From Microbacteriaceae bacterium VKM Ac-2855 (GTDB lineage: Bacteria > Actinomycetota > Actinomycetes > Actinomycetales > Microbacteriaceae): a stretch of 64,000 bases of DNA. Below the pieces are notes generated by a model. It had not been told where the DNA came from. It did not search any database and was given only the letters and a program-made list of their open reading frames with translations. Every line of letters starts with the position of its first letter. Positions within the stretch are counted from its first letter, which is position 1. Where the stretch lies: positions 62,001 to 126,000 of the forward strand of contig JABMLG010000011.1 in the NCBI GenBank assembly GCA_013204985.1, given 5' to 3'. This document shows positions 52,388-60,508 of this stretch, piece after piece. Position numbers and translations under genes: made by a program.

Positions 52388-53812
52388 TCAGCGGTTCTGC
52401 TTGATGCGGGTGGTCAACTCGGTGACCTGGTTGTAGATGGAGCGACGTTCCTTCATCAGCTCCGAGATCTTCTTGTTCGCGTACATCACGGTGGTGTGGT
52501 CGCGATTACCGAAGAGCTGGCCGATCTTCGGCAGCGACAGGTTCGTCAGCTCGCGGCACAGGTACATCGCGATCTGTCGGGCGGTGGCCACGGCCTGCGA
52601 GCGGGAGGAGCCGTAGAGATCGTCCACGGTGAGCTTGAAGTAGTCGGCCGTGTGATTGATGATGTCCACCGGCGAGATGACGTTGTCCTCGTCCAGGGTG
52701 ATCAGATCCTTCAGGACCGTCTGCACCAGGGTCATGTCGACCGGCGTGCGGTTCAGGCTCGCGAAGGCGGTCACACGGATGAGCGTGCCCTCGAGCTCGC
52801 GGATGTTGCTGGAGACCTTCGAGGCCATGAACTCGAGGATGTCGTCCGGCACGTGCAGCTTCTCGCTGACGGCCTTCTTGCGGAGGATCGCGATACGCGT
52901 CTCGAGGTCGGGGGCCTGGACATCCGTGATCAGTCCCCACTCGAAGCGGGAGCGCATCCGATCTTCGAAGCCGGTGAGTGCCTTCGGCGGCAGGTCGGAC
53001 GTGATCACGACCTGCTTGTTGTGATCGTGCAGGGTGTTGAAGGTGTGGAAGAACGCCTCCTGCGTCTCCGCCTTGCCCTGCAGGAACTGGATGTCGTCGA
53101 TCAGAAGGATGTCGATGTTGCGGTAGCGCGACTGGAACGCGGATCCGCGGTTGTTGGCGATCGAATTGATGAAGTCGTTGGTGAACTCTTCGCTCGATAC
53201 GTAGCGAACGCGGATGCCCGGGTACAGGCTCATCGCGTAGTGGCCGATCGCGTGCAGGAGGTGCGTCTTGCCCAGGCCCGAGTCGCCGTAGACGAAGAGC
53301 GGGTTGTAGGCCTTCGCCGGCGCCTCCGCGACAGCGACGGCGGCGGCGTGCGCGAAACGATTGGAGCCGCCGATGACGAAGTTGTCGAAGTTGTACTTGG
53401 GGTTCAGCCGGGTGTCGTTCGCCGGCCCGGGCTGGACATCCTCGACGGCACGCACCGGCGACGTGAGGCCCTGCTGCACCAGGCCGGCGTCGATGTAACT
53501 CGCCTGCTCGATGGGCTGCGGCACCGAGGTGGGCTCGAGTTCGATGTCGGGGTTCACCACGATGGCGAAGGTGGCGACCCCGAGGCGATCGTCGAGGGAG
53601 CCGATCGCGTTCAGGAGCGGAACGCGAACGCGCTGCTCGAGCATCCCGCGCGTGAACTCGTTCGGCACCTCGAGATAGAAGGTGCCGGCCATGATCCCCT
53701 TGGGCTCGACCAGGGAGACGAAGCCGTACAACGGCGCCGTGATCCGCTCATCCTGGGAGAGTGCACCGAGGACGGCGTTCCATGCGTCCGTGATGGACGT
53801 CTCGTCTGCCAT
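52388..53812 (-). CDS. dnaA: Chromosomal replication initiator DnaA
   Basis: The 474-residue protein has domain I (SITDAWNAVLGAL), a linker, the AAA+ core with GDSGLGKTHL as Walker A (about residue 174) and LLIDDIQFL as Walker B, sensor regions, and domain IV with a DnaA signature (RDHTTVMYANKKI, SRSQAVATARQIAMYL). It binds DnaA boxes and melts the origin. ATG 53810-53812 gives MADETSITDA, preceded by GGGGAGA. It lies on the minus strand and the origin follows at its 3' side. Confidence 0.98.
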   Translation of the reverse strand: MADETSITDAWNAVLGALSQDERITAPLYGFVSLVEPKGIMAGTFYLEVPNEFTRGMLEQRVRVPLLNAIGSLDDRLGVATFAIVVNPDIELEPTSVPQPIEQASYIDAGLVQQGLTSPVRAVEDVQPGPANDTRLNPKYNFDNFVIGGSNRFAHAAAVAVAEAPAKAYNPLFVYGDSGLGKTHLLHAIGHYAMSLYPGIRVRYVSSEEFTNDFINSIANNRGSAFQSRYRNIDILLIDDIQFLQGKAETQEAFFHTFNTLHDHNKQVVITSDLPPKALTGFEDRMRSRFEWGLITDVQAPDLETRIAILRKKAVSEKLHVPDDILEFMASKVSSNIRELEGTLIRVTAFASLNRTPVDMTLVQTVLKDLITLDEDNVISPVDIINHTADYFKLTVDDLYGSSRSQAVATARQIAMYLCRELTNLSLPKIGQLFGNRDHTTVMYANKKISELMKERRSIYNQVTELTTRIKQNR

Positions 53813-54286
53813 TTCTCCCCAGTTCTCCGGTCGTCGTTCGACGCGCATGCGATGACTCGCCGCGCCCGAACGTCGGCGATCCCGACGCCCGCCTCACCGT
53901 CTGCCGATCGGCAGGTTCTCCACACTTCCATCCACAGCCAGGGCGCGTTGCCCGCGTTCACGGGGAGGACGGCCGCTCCCGACCTGGGGATAACTCCGGC
54001 TCATCACGGTAACGAACGATGCCGACGGAGACCAAATTCACCACAGCCCTACCCGCGTGTCAATGCGGGGTCGCCGCTTCGATGTGTGCACAATCGAGGT
54101 TTGGCCGTCTCGGCATTTGACGCTCAGGCGTGGAGGCCGTAGATTTAGGCAGTTGACGCCTGCCCAGGCCACTACGGAACTGGGCTCACACCCCCATCTT
54201 TCCGGGCTGGTTCGTGCGCGTCCTCTCACCCGGGAGGAACGTTCACGGTCGAAAGCGCCGCGGAATACGTAAGTGGAGAAGAAGCT
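53813..54286. other. dnaA-rpmH gap with weak DnaA boxes
   Basis: The 474-base gap holds TTCTCCACA (53916-53924), TGGGGATAA (53985-53993), CCATCCACA near 53929 and a CCACA at about 54041, all weaker than the boxes in the dnaN-dnaA gap. AGACCAAATTCACC (54030-54043) is relatively AT-rich. It could be a second part of a bipartite origin or the dnaA promoter region. No gene is seen in it. Confidence 0.55.
54117..54145 (+). promoter_or_regulatory. Promoter of rpmH
   Basis: TTGACG (54117-54122) and TAGATT (54140-54145) are separated by exactly 17 bases, a good sigma-70 type match. The transcript would begin about 135 bases before rpmH, leaving a long leader. A second TTGACG lies at 54153-54158. Confidence 0.65.
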
Positions 54287-54424
54287 ATGAGCAAGAGAAC
54301 CTTTCAGCCGAACAACCGTCGTCGCGCCAAGGTGCACGGCTTCCGCCTGCGCATGCGCACCCGTGCGGGCCGCGCGATCCTGAGCGCGCGTCGCGCCAAG
54401 GGTCGCACCGAGCTCTCGGCCTAA
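54287..54424 (+). CDS. rpmH: Ribosomal protein L34 (bL34)
   Basis: The 45-residue protein starts [20 protein letters not shown] and is basic and short, as all bL34 proteins. It is part of the large subunit. ATG 54287 is preceded by AAGTGGAGAAGAAGC. It is the first gene of the right-hand replication-linked group, followed after 23 bases by rnpA. Confidence 0.97.
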   Translation: MSKRTFQPNNRRRAKVHGFRLRMRTRAGRAILSARRAKGRTELSA

Positions 54425-54447
54425 GCGGCCTCGGTTCCCGTCGATCG

Positions 54448-54807
54448 GTGCTGGCTAGAGCCAACCGCATCACTCTCGGTGACGATTATCGGAACGTCGT
54501 ACGTCGCGGTGTGCGGTCCACAGGACCGCACACCGTCTCGTATGTCCGGAGATCGGATGCTGACGCGCCTGCACGATTCGGATTCATCGTCGCCAAGACG
54601 GTGGGTAAGGCCGTGACGCGCAACACCGTTCGTCGTCGGCTCAAGGCGATCGCTCACGACCTGCTCGCCGACACCGCCCCCGGAACCGACGTGGTGATCC
54701 GTGCTCTGCCGGGGATCGTCGACGCGGCGTGGCCCGAACTCCACAACGAGATCCGTACGGCCATGGCCAGAACCGCACGCCCACCGAGGAACGGTCGCTC
54801 TCGATGA
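54448..54807 (+). CDS. rnpA: Ribonuclease P protein component
   Basis: The 119-residue protein has the RnpA fold with RFGFIVAKTVGKAVTRNTVRRRLK, the RNxVRRRLK motif of the RNA-binding site. It is the protein partner of the RNase P RNA and matures tRNA 5' ends. GTG 54448 gives MLARANRITL. Its stop overlaps the yidD start by 4 bases. Confidence 0.95.
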   Translation: MLARANRITLGDDYRNVVRRGVRSTGPHTVSYVRRSDADAPARFGFIVAKTVGKAVTRNTVRRRLKAIAHDLLADTAPGTDVVIRALPGIVDAAWPELHNEIRTAMARTARPPRNGRSR

Positions 54808-55211
54808 CGGTCGTCGCCGCACCGGGCCGAGGAACGTTCTTCTCCGTGCGAACGGCGGCTCGCGTGGGCTGGTTCCTGCTCCTGCTGCCGCGCAATCTCG
54901 GCGTCCTGCTGCTGCGCGTCTACCGCGCGGTGATCTCACCGCTCTACGGCGACGTCTGTCGCTACTACCCGTCGTGCTCGGCGTACGCCCTTCAGGCGGT
55001 ACAGATGCACGGACTGCTTCCCGGTAGTGTCCTCGCGGCGCGCCGGCTTCTCCGCTGCCACCCCTGGGCGGCGGGTGGGATCGACGACGTACCGGCGTCG
55101 ACCCGCCTGCGCTGGCCCCATCTCGGCCGAAACACACAGACCGGCCATCGGCCGAGTTACGCGGTGACGCGGTTCGGCTTCGTCGTCGTCGACAGCCCTC
55201 GAAAGGACTGA
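54804..55211 (+). CDS. yidD: Membrane protein insertion efficiency factor YidD
   Basis: The 135-residue protein has the YidD core: LRVYRAVISPLYGDVCRYYP, then SCSAYALQAVQMHG and RRLLRCHPWAAGG. It helps YidC-linked insertion. The usual length is 70-100 residues; here an N-terminal hydrophobic extension and about 40 C-terminal residues (PASTRLRWPHLGRNTQTGH onward) are added. ATG 54804 overlaps rnpA. It is followed by yidC after 9 bases. Confidence 0.93.
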   Translation: MTVVAAPGRGTFFSVRTAARVGWFLLLLPRNLGVLLLRVYRAVISPLYGDVCRYYPSCSAYALQAVQMHGLLPGSVLAARRLLRCHPWAAGGIDDVPASTRLRWPHLGRNTQTGHRPSYAVTRFGFVVVDSPRKD

Positions 55212-55220
55212 CCTCACCCC

Positions 55221-56183
55221 ATGGACCTTCTCGGAACCATTCTGTGGCCGCTCAAATGGGTCGTCGAGCTCCTGCTCGTCGGCTTCCACTGGCTGTGGTC
55301 GAACATCGTCGGCCTCGACCCGGCCGCCGGTATCACGTGGGTGCTGTCGATCGTCGGTCTGGTGCTGGTCATCCGAGCGGCGCTGATCCCCATCTTCGTC
55401 AAGCAGATCAAGAGCCAGCGTCGGATGCTCGAGGTCGCCCCGCAGCTCAAGAAGATCCAGGACAAGTACAAAGGCAAGCGTGACCAGCTCTCTCGCGAGG
55501 CGATGTCTCGCGAGACCATGGAGTTGTACAAGAAGACCGGCACCAACCCGCTGGCCTCCTGCCTGCCGCTGCTGATCCAGATGCCGATCTTCTTCTCGCT
55601 GTTCTCGGTTCTGAACGATGCGCAGAAGAGCAAGGCCGGCGTCGGCCCGCTGAACCAGACGCTCGCGGAGCAGTTCGGTACTGCGAACCTGTTCGGCGTT
55701 GCGCCGCTGCACCAGTCGATCCAGGGCGCTCTCGCCGCTGATCCCGTGCAGGGCACGGTCATCGTCATCGCCGTGACCATGGTCATCCTGATGACCGCCT
55801 CGCAGTTCGTGACGCAGTTGCAGATCGTGTCGAAGAACATGTCTCCCGAGGCCAAGGCGTCGCCGACCTTCCGTCAGCAGCGCATCCTGCTCTACATCCT
55901 CCCGTTGGTCTTCGCGTTCTCGGGTTTCGCCTTCCCTCTCGGCGTCATGTTCTACTGGCTGACCTCGAACGCCTGGACGATGGTGCAGCAGTTCATCGTG
56001 ATCCGGAACATGCCGACGCCCGGCTCTGAGGCAGCTAAGGCCCGCGAGGAGCGTCTGCGCCGCAAGGGCAAGCTCATCGTCGACGAGGCAACGGGTGACA
56101 CCATCGTGGTCGAGGAGAAGAAGGTCCAGCGCGTTCAGCCGGTCAGCAAGAGCCGCGCGAAGAAGCAGCCCGGAAAGAAGTAG
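55221..56183 (+). CDS. yidC: Membrane protein insertase YidC/Oxa1 family
   Basis: The 320-residue protein has the five-helix Oxa1 core, without the large periplasmic domain of proteobacterial YidC. IRAALIPIFVKQIKSQRRMLE and SCLPLLIQMPIFFSLF match the family. The C-terminal basic tail (RAKKQPGKK) can touch the ribosome. It inserts proteins alone or with SecYEG. ATG 55221 gives MDLLGTILWP. It lies in the rnpA-yidD-yidC-khpB-rsmG run. Confidence 0.96.
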   Translation: MDLLGTILWPLKWVVELLLVGFHWLWSNIVGLDPAAGITWVLSIVGLVLVIRAALIPIFVKQIKSQRRMLEVAPQLKKIQDKYKGKRDQLSREAMSRETMELYKKTGTNPLASCLPLLIQMPIFFSLFSVLNDAQKSKAGVGPLNQTLAEQFGTANLFGVAPLHQSIQGALAADPVQGTVIVIAVTMVILMTASQFVTQLQIVSKNMSPEAKASPTFRQQRILLYILPLVFAFSGFAFPLGVMFYWLTSNAWTMVQQFIVIRNMPTPGSEAAKAREERLRRKGKLIVDEATGDTIVVEEKKVQRVQPVSKSRAKKQPGKK

Positions 56184-56192
56184 GAGCCGATC

Positions 56193-56744
56193 ATGACGGA
56201 CACCACGGACACCATCGTCGAGTCGCCGTTCGACGGCGCACCGCTCGTCGAGGAGACGAACGAACAGCGCGCTGAAGCGCCCACGCTGTCGCAACTCGAA
56301 GAGGAGGGCGAGGTCGCAGCCGACTACATCGAGGAGTTCCTCGACATCTGCGATCTCGACGGCGACATCGATATCGACGTGCGCAACGGCCGCGCGTATC
56401 TCTCCGTCGTAGCCTCCGGCGAGAGCAACCTGCGGGTTCTCTCTCGGCCGGATGCCGTTCAGGCGCTGCAGGAGCTCACTCGCTTGGCCGTGCAGACGAA
56501 GACGGGCGGCTTCTCGCGGCTGATCCTCGACATCGGCGGATCCCGCGACGCCCGCGAGACGGAGCTTGCTCAGCTGGTAGATCGCGCGATCGAGCGGATC
56601 GAGGCGGGTGCCACCTCGGCGGCTCTGCCGGCCATGTCGTCCTATGAGCGCAAGCTGGTGCACGACCTCGTCGCCGAGCGCGGGTTCGTGTCCGAGTCGA
56701 GCGGCGAAGGCCGCGACCGGCACACTGTGATCTCGCGCGCCTAG
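56193..56744 (+). CDS. khpB: KH/R3H RNA-binding protein KhpB (Jag-like)
   Basis: The 183-residue protein has an acidic N-terminal part (DYIEEFLDICDLDGDIDIDV), a KH-like region (LRVLSRPDAVQALQELTRLAV) and a C-terminal R3H domain (SSYERKLVHDLVAERGFV, SSGEGRDRHTVI). Related proteins bind RNA with KhpA and affect cell-division control. ATG 56193 follows AGGAG. It starts 9 bases after yidC. Confidence 0.94.
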   Translation: MTDTTDTIVESPFDGAPLVEETNEQRAEAPTLSQLEEEGEVAADYIEEFLDICDLDGDIDIDVRNGRAYLSVVASGESNLRVLSRPDAVQALQELTRLAVQTKTGGFSRLILDIGGSRDARETELAQLVDRAIERIEAGATSAALPAMSSYERKLVHDLVAERGFVSESSGEGRDRHTVISRA

Positions 56745-56746
56745 TC

Positions 56747-57379
56747 GTGCTTCCGGACACGCTCGAGTCGGAGCCGGCTGCAGCGGCGACGATCGCGGAG
56801 GACGCTCTGCCGACACTGCGTCGCTTCACGCACAACCTCGCCACTTTCGGGGAGGAGCTGGGTCTGATCGGCCCTCTCGAACTGCCGCGTCTCTGGACGC
56901 GACATATCCTCAACTCTGCGGTTGTCGCTCCGTTGCTTCGGCCGGGACGGGTCGGCGACATCGGAAGCGGCGCAGGGCTCCCGGGATTGGTTCTCGCGAT
57001 CGTGCGACCCGACGTGGACTTCGTGCTGATCGAGCCGATGGAGCGGCGGGTCACCTGGCTGCGCGATCAGATCGCGGATCTGGAATTGACCAACGTCACC
57101 GTTGTTCGGGCTCGCGCGGAGGAGACTCAGCTGGATGCGCCACTCGACCAAGTCACCGCACGGGCCGTCAGCGCCCTCGCCAAATTGATTCCGCTGACGG
57201 CCCCGCTAGTGCGGCGCGGAGGCGAACTCGTGCTGATGAAGGGTGCGAACGCCGAGAAGGAGATCGAGGCCGCAGCGAAGCCGATCCGAAAGTATCGGCT
57301 CAGCGAACCCGAGATTCTCGTACTCGGCGAGGGCGTGCTCTCCGAGATCACGAGGGTGGTCCGGGCTACAGTGAACTAG
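56747..57379 (+). CDS. rsmG: 16S rRNA (guanine527-N7)-methyltransferase RsmG
   Basis: The 210-residue protein has the RsmG/GidB fold: LWTRHILNSAVVAPLL, then VGDIGSGAGLPGLVLAI for SAM binding and RAVSALAKLIPLTAPLVRRGG. It methylates G527 of 16S RNA and its loss gives low-level streptomycin resistance. GTG 56747 starts MLPDTLESEP. It is 2 bases after khpB. Confidence 0.95.
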   Translation: MLPDTLESEPAAAATIAEDALPTLRRFTHNLATFGEELGLIGPLELPRLWTRHILNSAVVAPLLRPGRVGDIGSGAGLPGLVLAIVRPDVDFVLIEPMERRVTWLRDQIADLELTNVTVVRARAEETQLDAPLDQVTARAVSALAKLIPLTAPLVRRGGELVLMKGANAEKEIEAAAKPIRKYRLSEPEILVLGEGVLSEITRVVRATVN

Positions 57380-57403
57380 GGCGCGACGTCAGCCGTCGCG
57401 CAG

Positions 57404-57412
57404 TTGTCCACA
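57404..57412 (+). promoter_or_regulatory. DnaA box between rsmG and parA
   Basis: TTGTCCACA equals one of the two best boxes of the origin (52231-52239). It stands in the 158-base gap between rsmG and parA, 87 bases before a parS site. A single box may tune parAB expression or be chance. Confidence 0.45.
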
Positions 57413-57498
57413 ACCTGGTCCCGCGTCGGCGCGGCCTGGCACAGTGGAGGCAACGGATTCGTCACGGATCCGACCAGCCCCTCTTTTTTAATGCGAAG

Positions 57499-57512
57499 GT
57501 TTCACGTGAAAC
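57499..57512. other. parS site 1
   Basis: GTTTCACGTGAAAC is a perfect match to the ParB-binding parS consensus. It lies 25 bases before the parA start, so ParB binding may also repress parAB. Confidence 0.95.
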
Positions 57513-57537
57513 ATCCTGACCCTGAGAGAGCCGGCGA

Positions 57538-58458
57538 ATGACCGCGTTCGACGCGTCGACCCCTCTTGCTCGTGAGATCGCCGACATGACGCGTCGCCGC
57601 GCCATCCTGAACGCCGCTCCGCTACCGGTGCCTGACTCGACCCGTGTGATCACGATCTCGAACCAGAAGGGTGGCGTCGGTAAGACCACTACCACCGTCA
57701 ACCTGGCGGCGGCGCTTGCGCGCTCGGGTGCGCGCGTCCTCGTGATCGACCTGGACCCGCAGGGGAACGCATCGACGGCCCTCGGCATCGAGCACCGCGC
57801 CGACACCGAGAGCGTCTATGACGTGATCGTCGGCGAAGTCCCGCTCGCAACAGTGGTACAGAAGAGCCCCGAGTTCGACACACTATTCGGCGCTCCGGCC
57901 ACGATCCACCTCGCCGGCGCTGAGATCGAGTTGGTGTCGCTGGTCGCGCGTGAGCAACGACTCCGCCGCGCGCTCGACCTCATGCTCGAATCGATGGAAG
58001 AACCGTTCCATTACGTTCTCATCGACTGCCCGCCATCGCTCGGCCTGTTGACGATCAACGCCTTCGTCGCAGCTCGCGAGGTATTGATCCCGATCCAGTG
58101 CGAGTACTACGCGCTGGAAGGGCTCAGCCAGCTCCTGAAGAACATCGAGCTCATCGAGCGTCATCTCAATCCGAAGCTCGCCGTGTCGACGATCCTCCTC
58201 ACGATGTACGACGGCCGGACCAATCTCGCAAACCAGGTCGCGCAGGATGTGCGAGAGCATTTCCCCAAGGAGGTGCTGAGGACGATGATCCCCCGCAATG
58301 TACGCATCTCGGAGGCGCCGAGCTACGGGCAGAGCGTCGTGAGCTACGACCCCAACTCTGCGGGATCGCTGGCCTATCTGGAAGCCGCGGCCGAGATCGC
58401 CCGGCGCGGTTCAGGCCCAGGTGGACCGTTCGCGCACAACGAAGGAGTGACGAACTGA
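57538..58458 (+). CDS. parA: Chromosome partitioning ATPase ParA (Soj)
   Basis: The 306-residue protein has the deviant Walker A KGGVGKT (residues 44-50), VLVIDLDPQGNASTALGI and DCPPSLGLLTINAF, as in chromosomal ParA. It binds DNA in its ATP form and moves ParB-parS complexes. ATG 57538 gives MTAFDASTPL. The stop overlaps the parB start by 1 base. A parS site lies upstream. Confidence 0.96.
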   Translation: MTAFDASTPLAREIADMTRRRAILNAAPLPVPDSTRVITISNQKGGVGKTTTTVNLAAALARSGARVLVIDLDPQGNASTALGIEHRADTESVYDVIVGEVPLATVVQKSPEFDTLFGAPATIHLAGAEIELVSLVAREQRLRRALDLMLESMEEPFHYVLIDCPPSLGLLTINAFVAAREVLIPIQCEYYALEGLSQLLKNIELIERHLNPKLAVSTILLTMYDGRTNLANQVAQDVREHFPKEVLRTMIPRNVRISEAPSYGQSVVSYDPNSAGSLAYLEAAAEIARRGSGPGGPFAHNEGVTN

Positions 58459-59417
58459 TGGCAACGAAACGAACCGGTCTCGGCCGCGGCATCGGCGCGC
58501 TCATCCCGACCGCCGATGAGACGAAGTCACGGCCGGTTGACGTCTTCTTCCCTGATCAGAAGGCAGATGCGAACTCTGATTTGGTCACGGTTCCGGGTGC
58601 TCGACTCGCCAGCATTCCTCTCACCGAGATCGTTCCGAACGCGTCTCAGCCGCGTTCGGTTTTCGATGAAGACGATCTGGCCGAACTCGTGCACAGTGTG
58701 CGCGAGTTCGGGGTGCTGCAGCCGGTGGTCGTGCGTCCGGTCACCGGCAGAGGCAAGGCGAAGTACGAGCTGGTTATGGGGGAGCGACGCTTCCGGGCTT
58801 CGAAGGAGGCCGGTCTCACCGCGATCCCCGCGGTCGTCAAGGACACGGCCGACGAGAACATGCTGCGCGATGCTCTCCTCGAGAACCTGCACCGGGCAGA
58901 ACTGAACCCACTGGAGGAAGCGTCTGCGTACCAGCAGCTGCTCCAGGACTTCGGGATCACGCAGGATGTTCTTGCGACGCGGTTGGGTCGCTCGCGTCCG
59001 CAGATCACGAACACGATCCGGCTGCTGCGTCTTCCGCGAGCGGTACAGAACCGCGTCGCGGCCGGCGTTCTGAGCGCGGGACACGCGCGGGCGATTCTGT
59101 CGCTCGACGATGAGGACCTGCAGCGTCGTCTCGCGGACAAGATCATCAACGAAGATCTCTCGGTGCGATCTGCGGAGGCGATCGCGACGCAGTGGAAGAC
59201 TCCGAAGGCGACGACGACACCGGAGCCGGAGGAGGAGCGCAACAGTCAGAGTGGCCACCTCTCATCGATCGCCGACCATCTGGGTGACCGACTGAACACT
59301 CGAGTGAAAGTGACTCTCGGTGCGAAGAAGGGCCAGATGGTCATCGACTTCGCCTCCATCCAGGATCTCAACCGCATTCTGTCCGAGCTCGGCGAGCCCT
59401 CCGAGGTGGCGCTGTAA
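58458..59417 (+). CDS. parB: Chromosome partitioning protein ParB
   Basis: The 319-residue protein starts MATKRTGLGRGIGALIP, followed by a CTPase domain with GERRFRA (residues 108-114) and ENLHRAELNPLEEA (from 142), a helix-turn-helix (about 166-187) and a C-terminal dimer domain. It loads at parS, spreads as a CTP-bound clamp and recruits SMC. Five parS sites lie near it in the window. A terminator containing parS follows. Confidence 0.97.
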   Translation: MATKRTGLGRGIGALIPTADETKSRPVDVFFPDQKADANSDLVTVPGARLASIPLTEIVPNASQPRSVFDEDDLAELVHSVREFGVLQPVVVRPVTGRGKAKYELVMGERRFRASKEAGLTAIPAVVKDTADENMLRDALLENLHRAELNPLEEASAYQQLLQDFGITQDVLATRLGRSRPQITNTIRLLRLPRAVQNRVAAGVLSAGHARAILSLDDEDLQRRLADKIINEDLSVRSAEAIATQWKTPKATTTPEPEEERNSQSGHLSSIADHLGDRLNTRVKVTLGAKKGQMVIDFASIQDLNRILSELGEPSEVAL

Positions 59418-59441
59418 CGGCTACCTCTGACCGCTCACAGA

Positions 59442-59479
59442 CGAAGGCCCGATGTTTCACGTGAAACATCGGGCCTTCG
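59442..59479. terminator. Terminator palindrome with parS site 2 at its centre
   Basis: Bases 59442-59460 and 59461-59479 form a perfect 38-bp palindrome. The centre GTTTCACGTGAAAC (59454-59467) is parS and the outer arms (CGAAGGCCC/GGGCCTTCG) look like a terminator between parB and the converging ligase gene. Confidence 0.9.
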
Positions 59480-59504
59480 CCTTGCACGGGGATGACCGCG
59501 GGAG

Positions 59505-60467
59505 CTACCGCGCTGCGATCCGCGCGAGTGTGGAGTACACGTCGCCCAAGTACCGACCGGAGGCCTCGATCGCCAACGGGATCAGCGACGTCTCCGTCAG
59601 CCCTGGTAGGACGTTCGCATCGAAGAACCAGGGCTCGCCATCGCCATCGACGATGAAGTCGATCCGAGACATGTGCCGCAACCCCAGAAGGTCATGCAGC
59701 TGTACGGCTGTCTCAGCGACTTTCTCGGCCACACCGGACCCGAGCCTGGCCGGAGTGTAAAAACGCGTCTCACCGGCGTTGTAGCGCGCCTCGAAGGTGT
59801 ACTGGCCGGCAACCGGCTGGATCTCTACGAGGGGGAGCGCAAAGGCACCATCTCCGAGGTCGAGGACGCCGGCTGCGATCTCTGTGCCTTCGATCTTCTG
59901 CTCGATGAGAACGACTTCGGCATAGGTATACGCCTCCACCATCGCGCGAGGAAGCTCGCTCGGTTCGTTGACGATCGACACGCCCTGGGCCGAGCCGCCC
60001 TGAGCGGGTTTGACGACAACGGGCCCGGGGAGATGAGCGACCACACGCTCGAGAACGCTTGCGGCACCGAGCTCACGGAAGGTCTCTCTCGGCAGAGTGA
60101 TCGAACGCGGGGTTCGAAAGCCTGCACGTTGCACCAGGGTCTTCGCGGTCGGTTTGAACCACGCCAGCCGGGCAGCGTCGGTGCCGGATCCGACGTAGGC
60201 GAATCCTGCCGCCTCGAGGAGTCCGAGCAGCGCTCCGTCCTCACCGCTGGCCCCGTGCAGCGCCGGCCACACGACATCCGGTCCGGTCTCAGCGAGAAAG
60301 GCGAGCAACGACGCGTCCGGCTCGTGCATGGTGACCCGATGCCCCAGCGCCGCGAGTCGATCGGCGACGCGCCGGCCGGAACGGAGCGAGACGTCGCGTT
60401 CATGGCTGATTCCGCCGGAGAGCACAACGATGTTCAGGGCAGCGTCGATCGAGGAGTAGTCAGTCAT
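59505..60467 (-). CDS. D-alanine-D-alanine ligase-like ATP-grasp protein, divergent
   Basis: The 320-residue protein has the Ddl layout: VLSGGISHERDVSLRSG, PALHGASGEDGALLGLLEAAG, GPVVVKPAQGGSAQGV in the ATP-grasp and RIDFIVDGDGEPWFFDANVLPG in the metal site. In canonical Ddl the last motif is ExNxxPG; here it reads DANVLPG, and the usual MDK is WFK. Thus it may be a second, specialised Ddl or another ligase. ATG 60465-60467 gives MTDYSSIDAA. It converges with parB across the terminator and is downstream of an aminotransferase gene. Confidence 0.8.
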   Translation of the reverse strand: MTDYSSIDAALNIVVLSGGISHERDVSLRSGRRVADRLAALGHRVTMHEPDASLLAFLAETGPDVVWPALHGASGEDGALLGLLEAAGFAYVGSGTDAARLAWFKPTAKTLVQRAGFRTPRSITLPRETFRELGAASVLERVVAHLPGPVVVKPAQGGSAQGVSIVNEPSELPRAMVEAYTYAEVVLIEQKIEGTEIAAGVLDLGDGAFALPLVEIQPVAGQYTFEARYNAGETRFYTPARLGSGVAEKVAETAVQLHDLLGLRHMSRIDFIVDGDGEPWFFDANVLPGLTETSLIPLAIEASGRYLGDVYSTLARIAAR

Positions 60468-60508
60468 GGCAGAAGGTTCTTTTCGTTGCGAGGGATGACG
60501 GACGCCGC

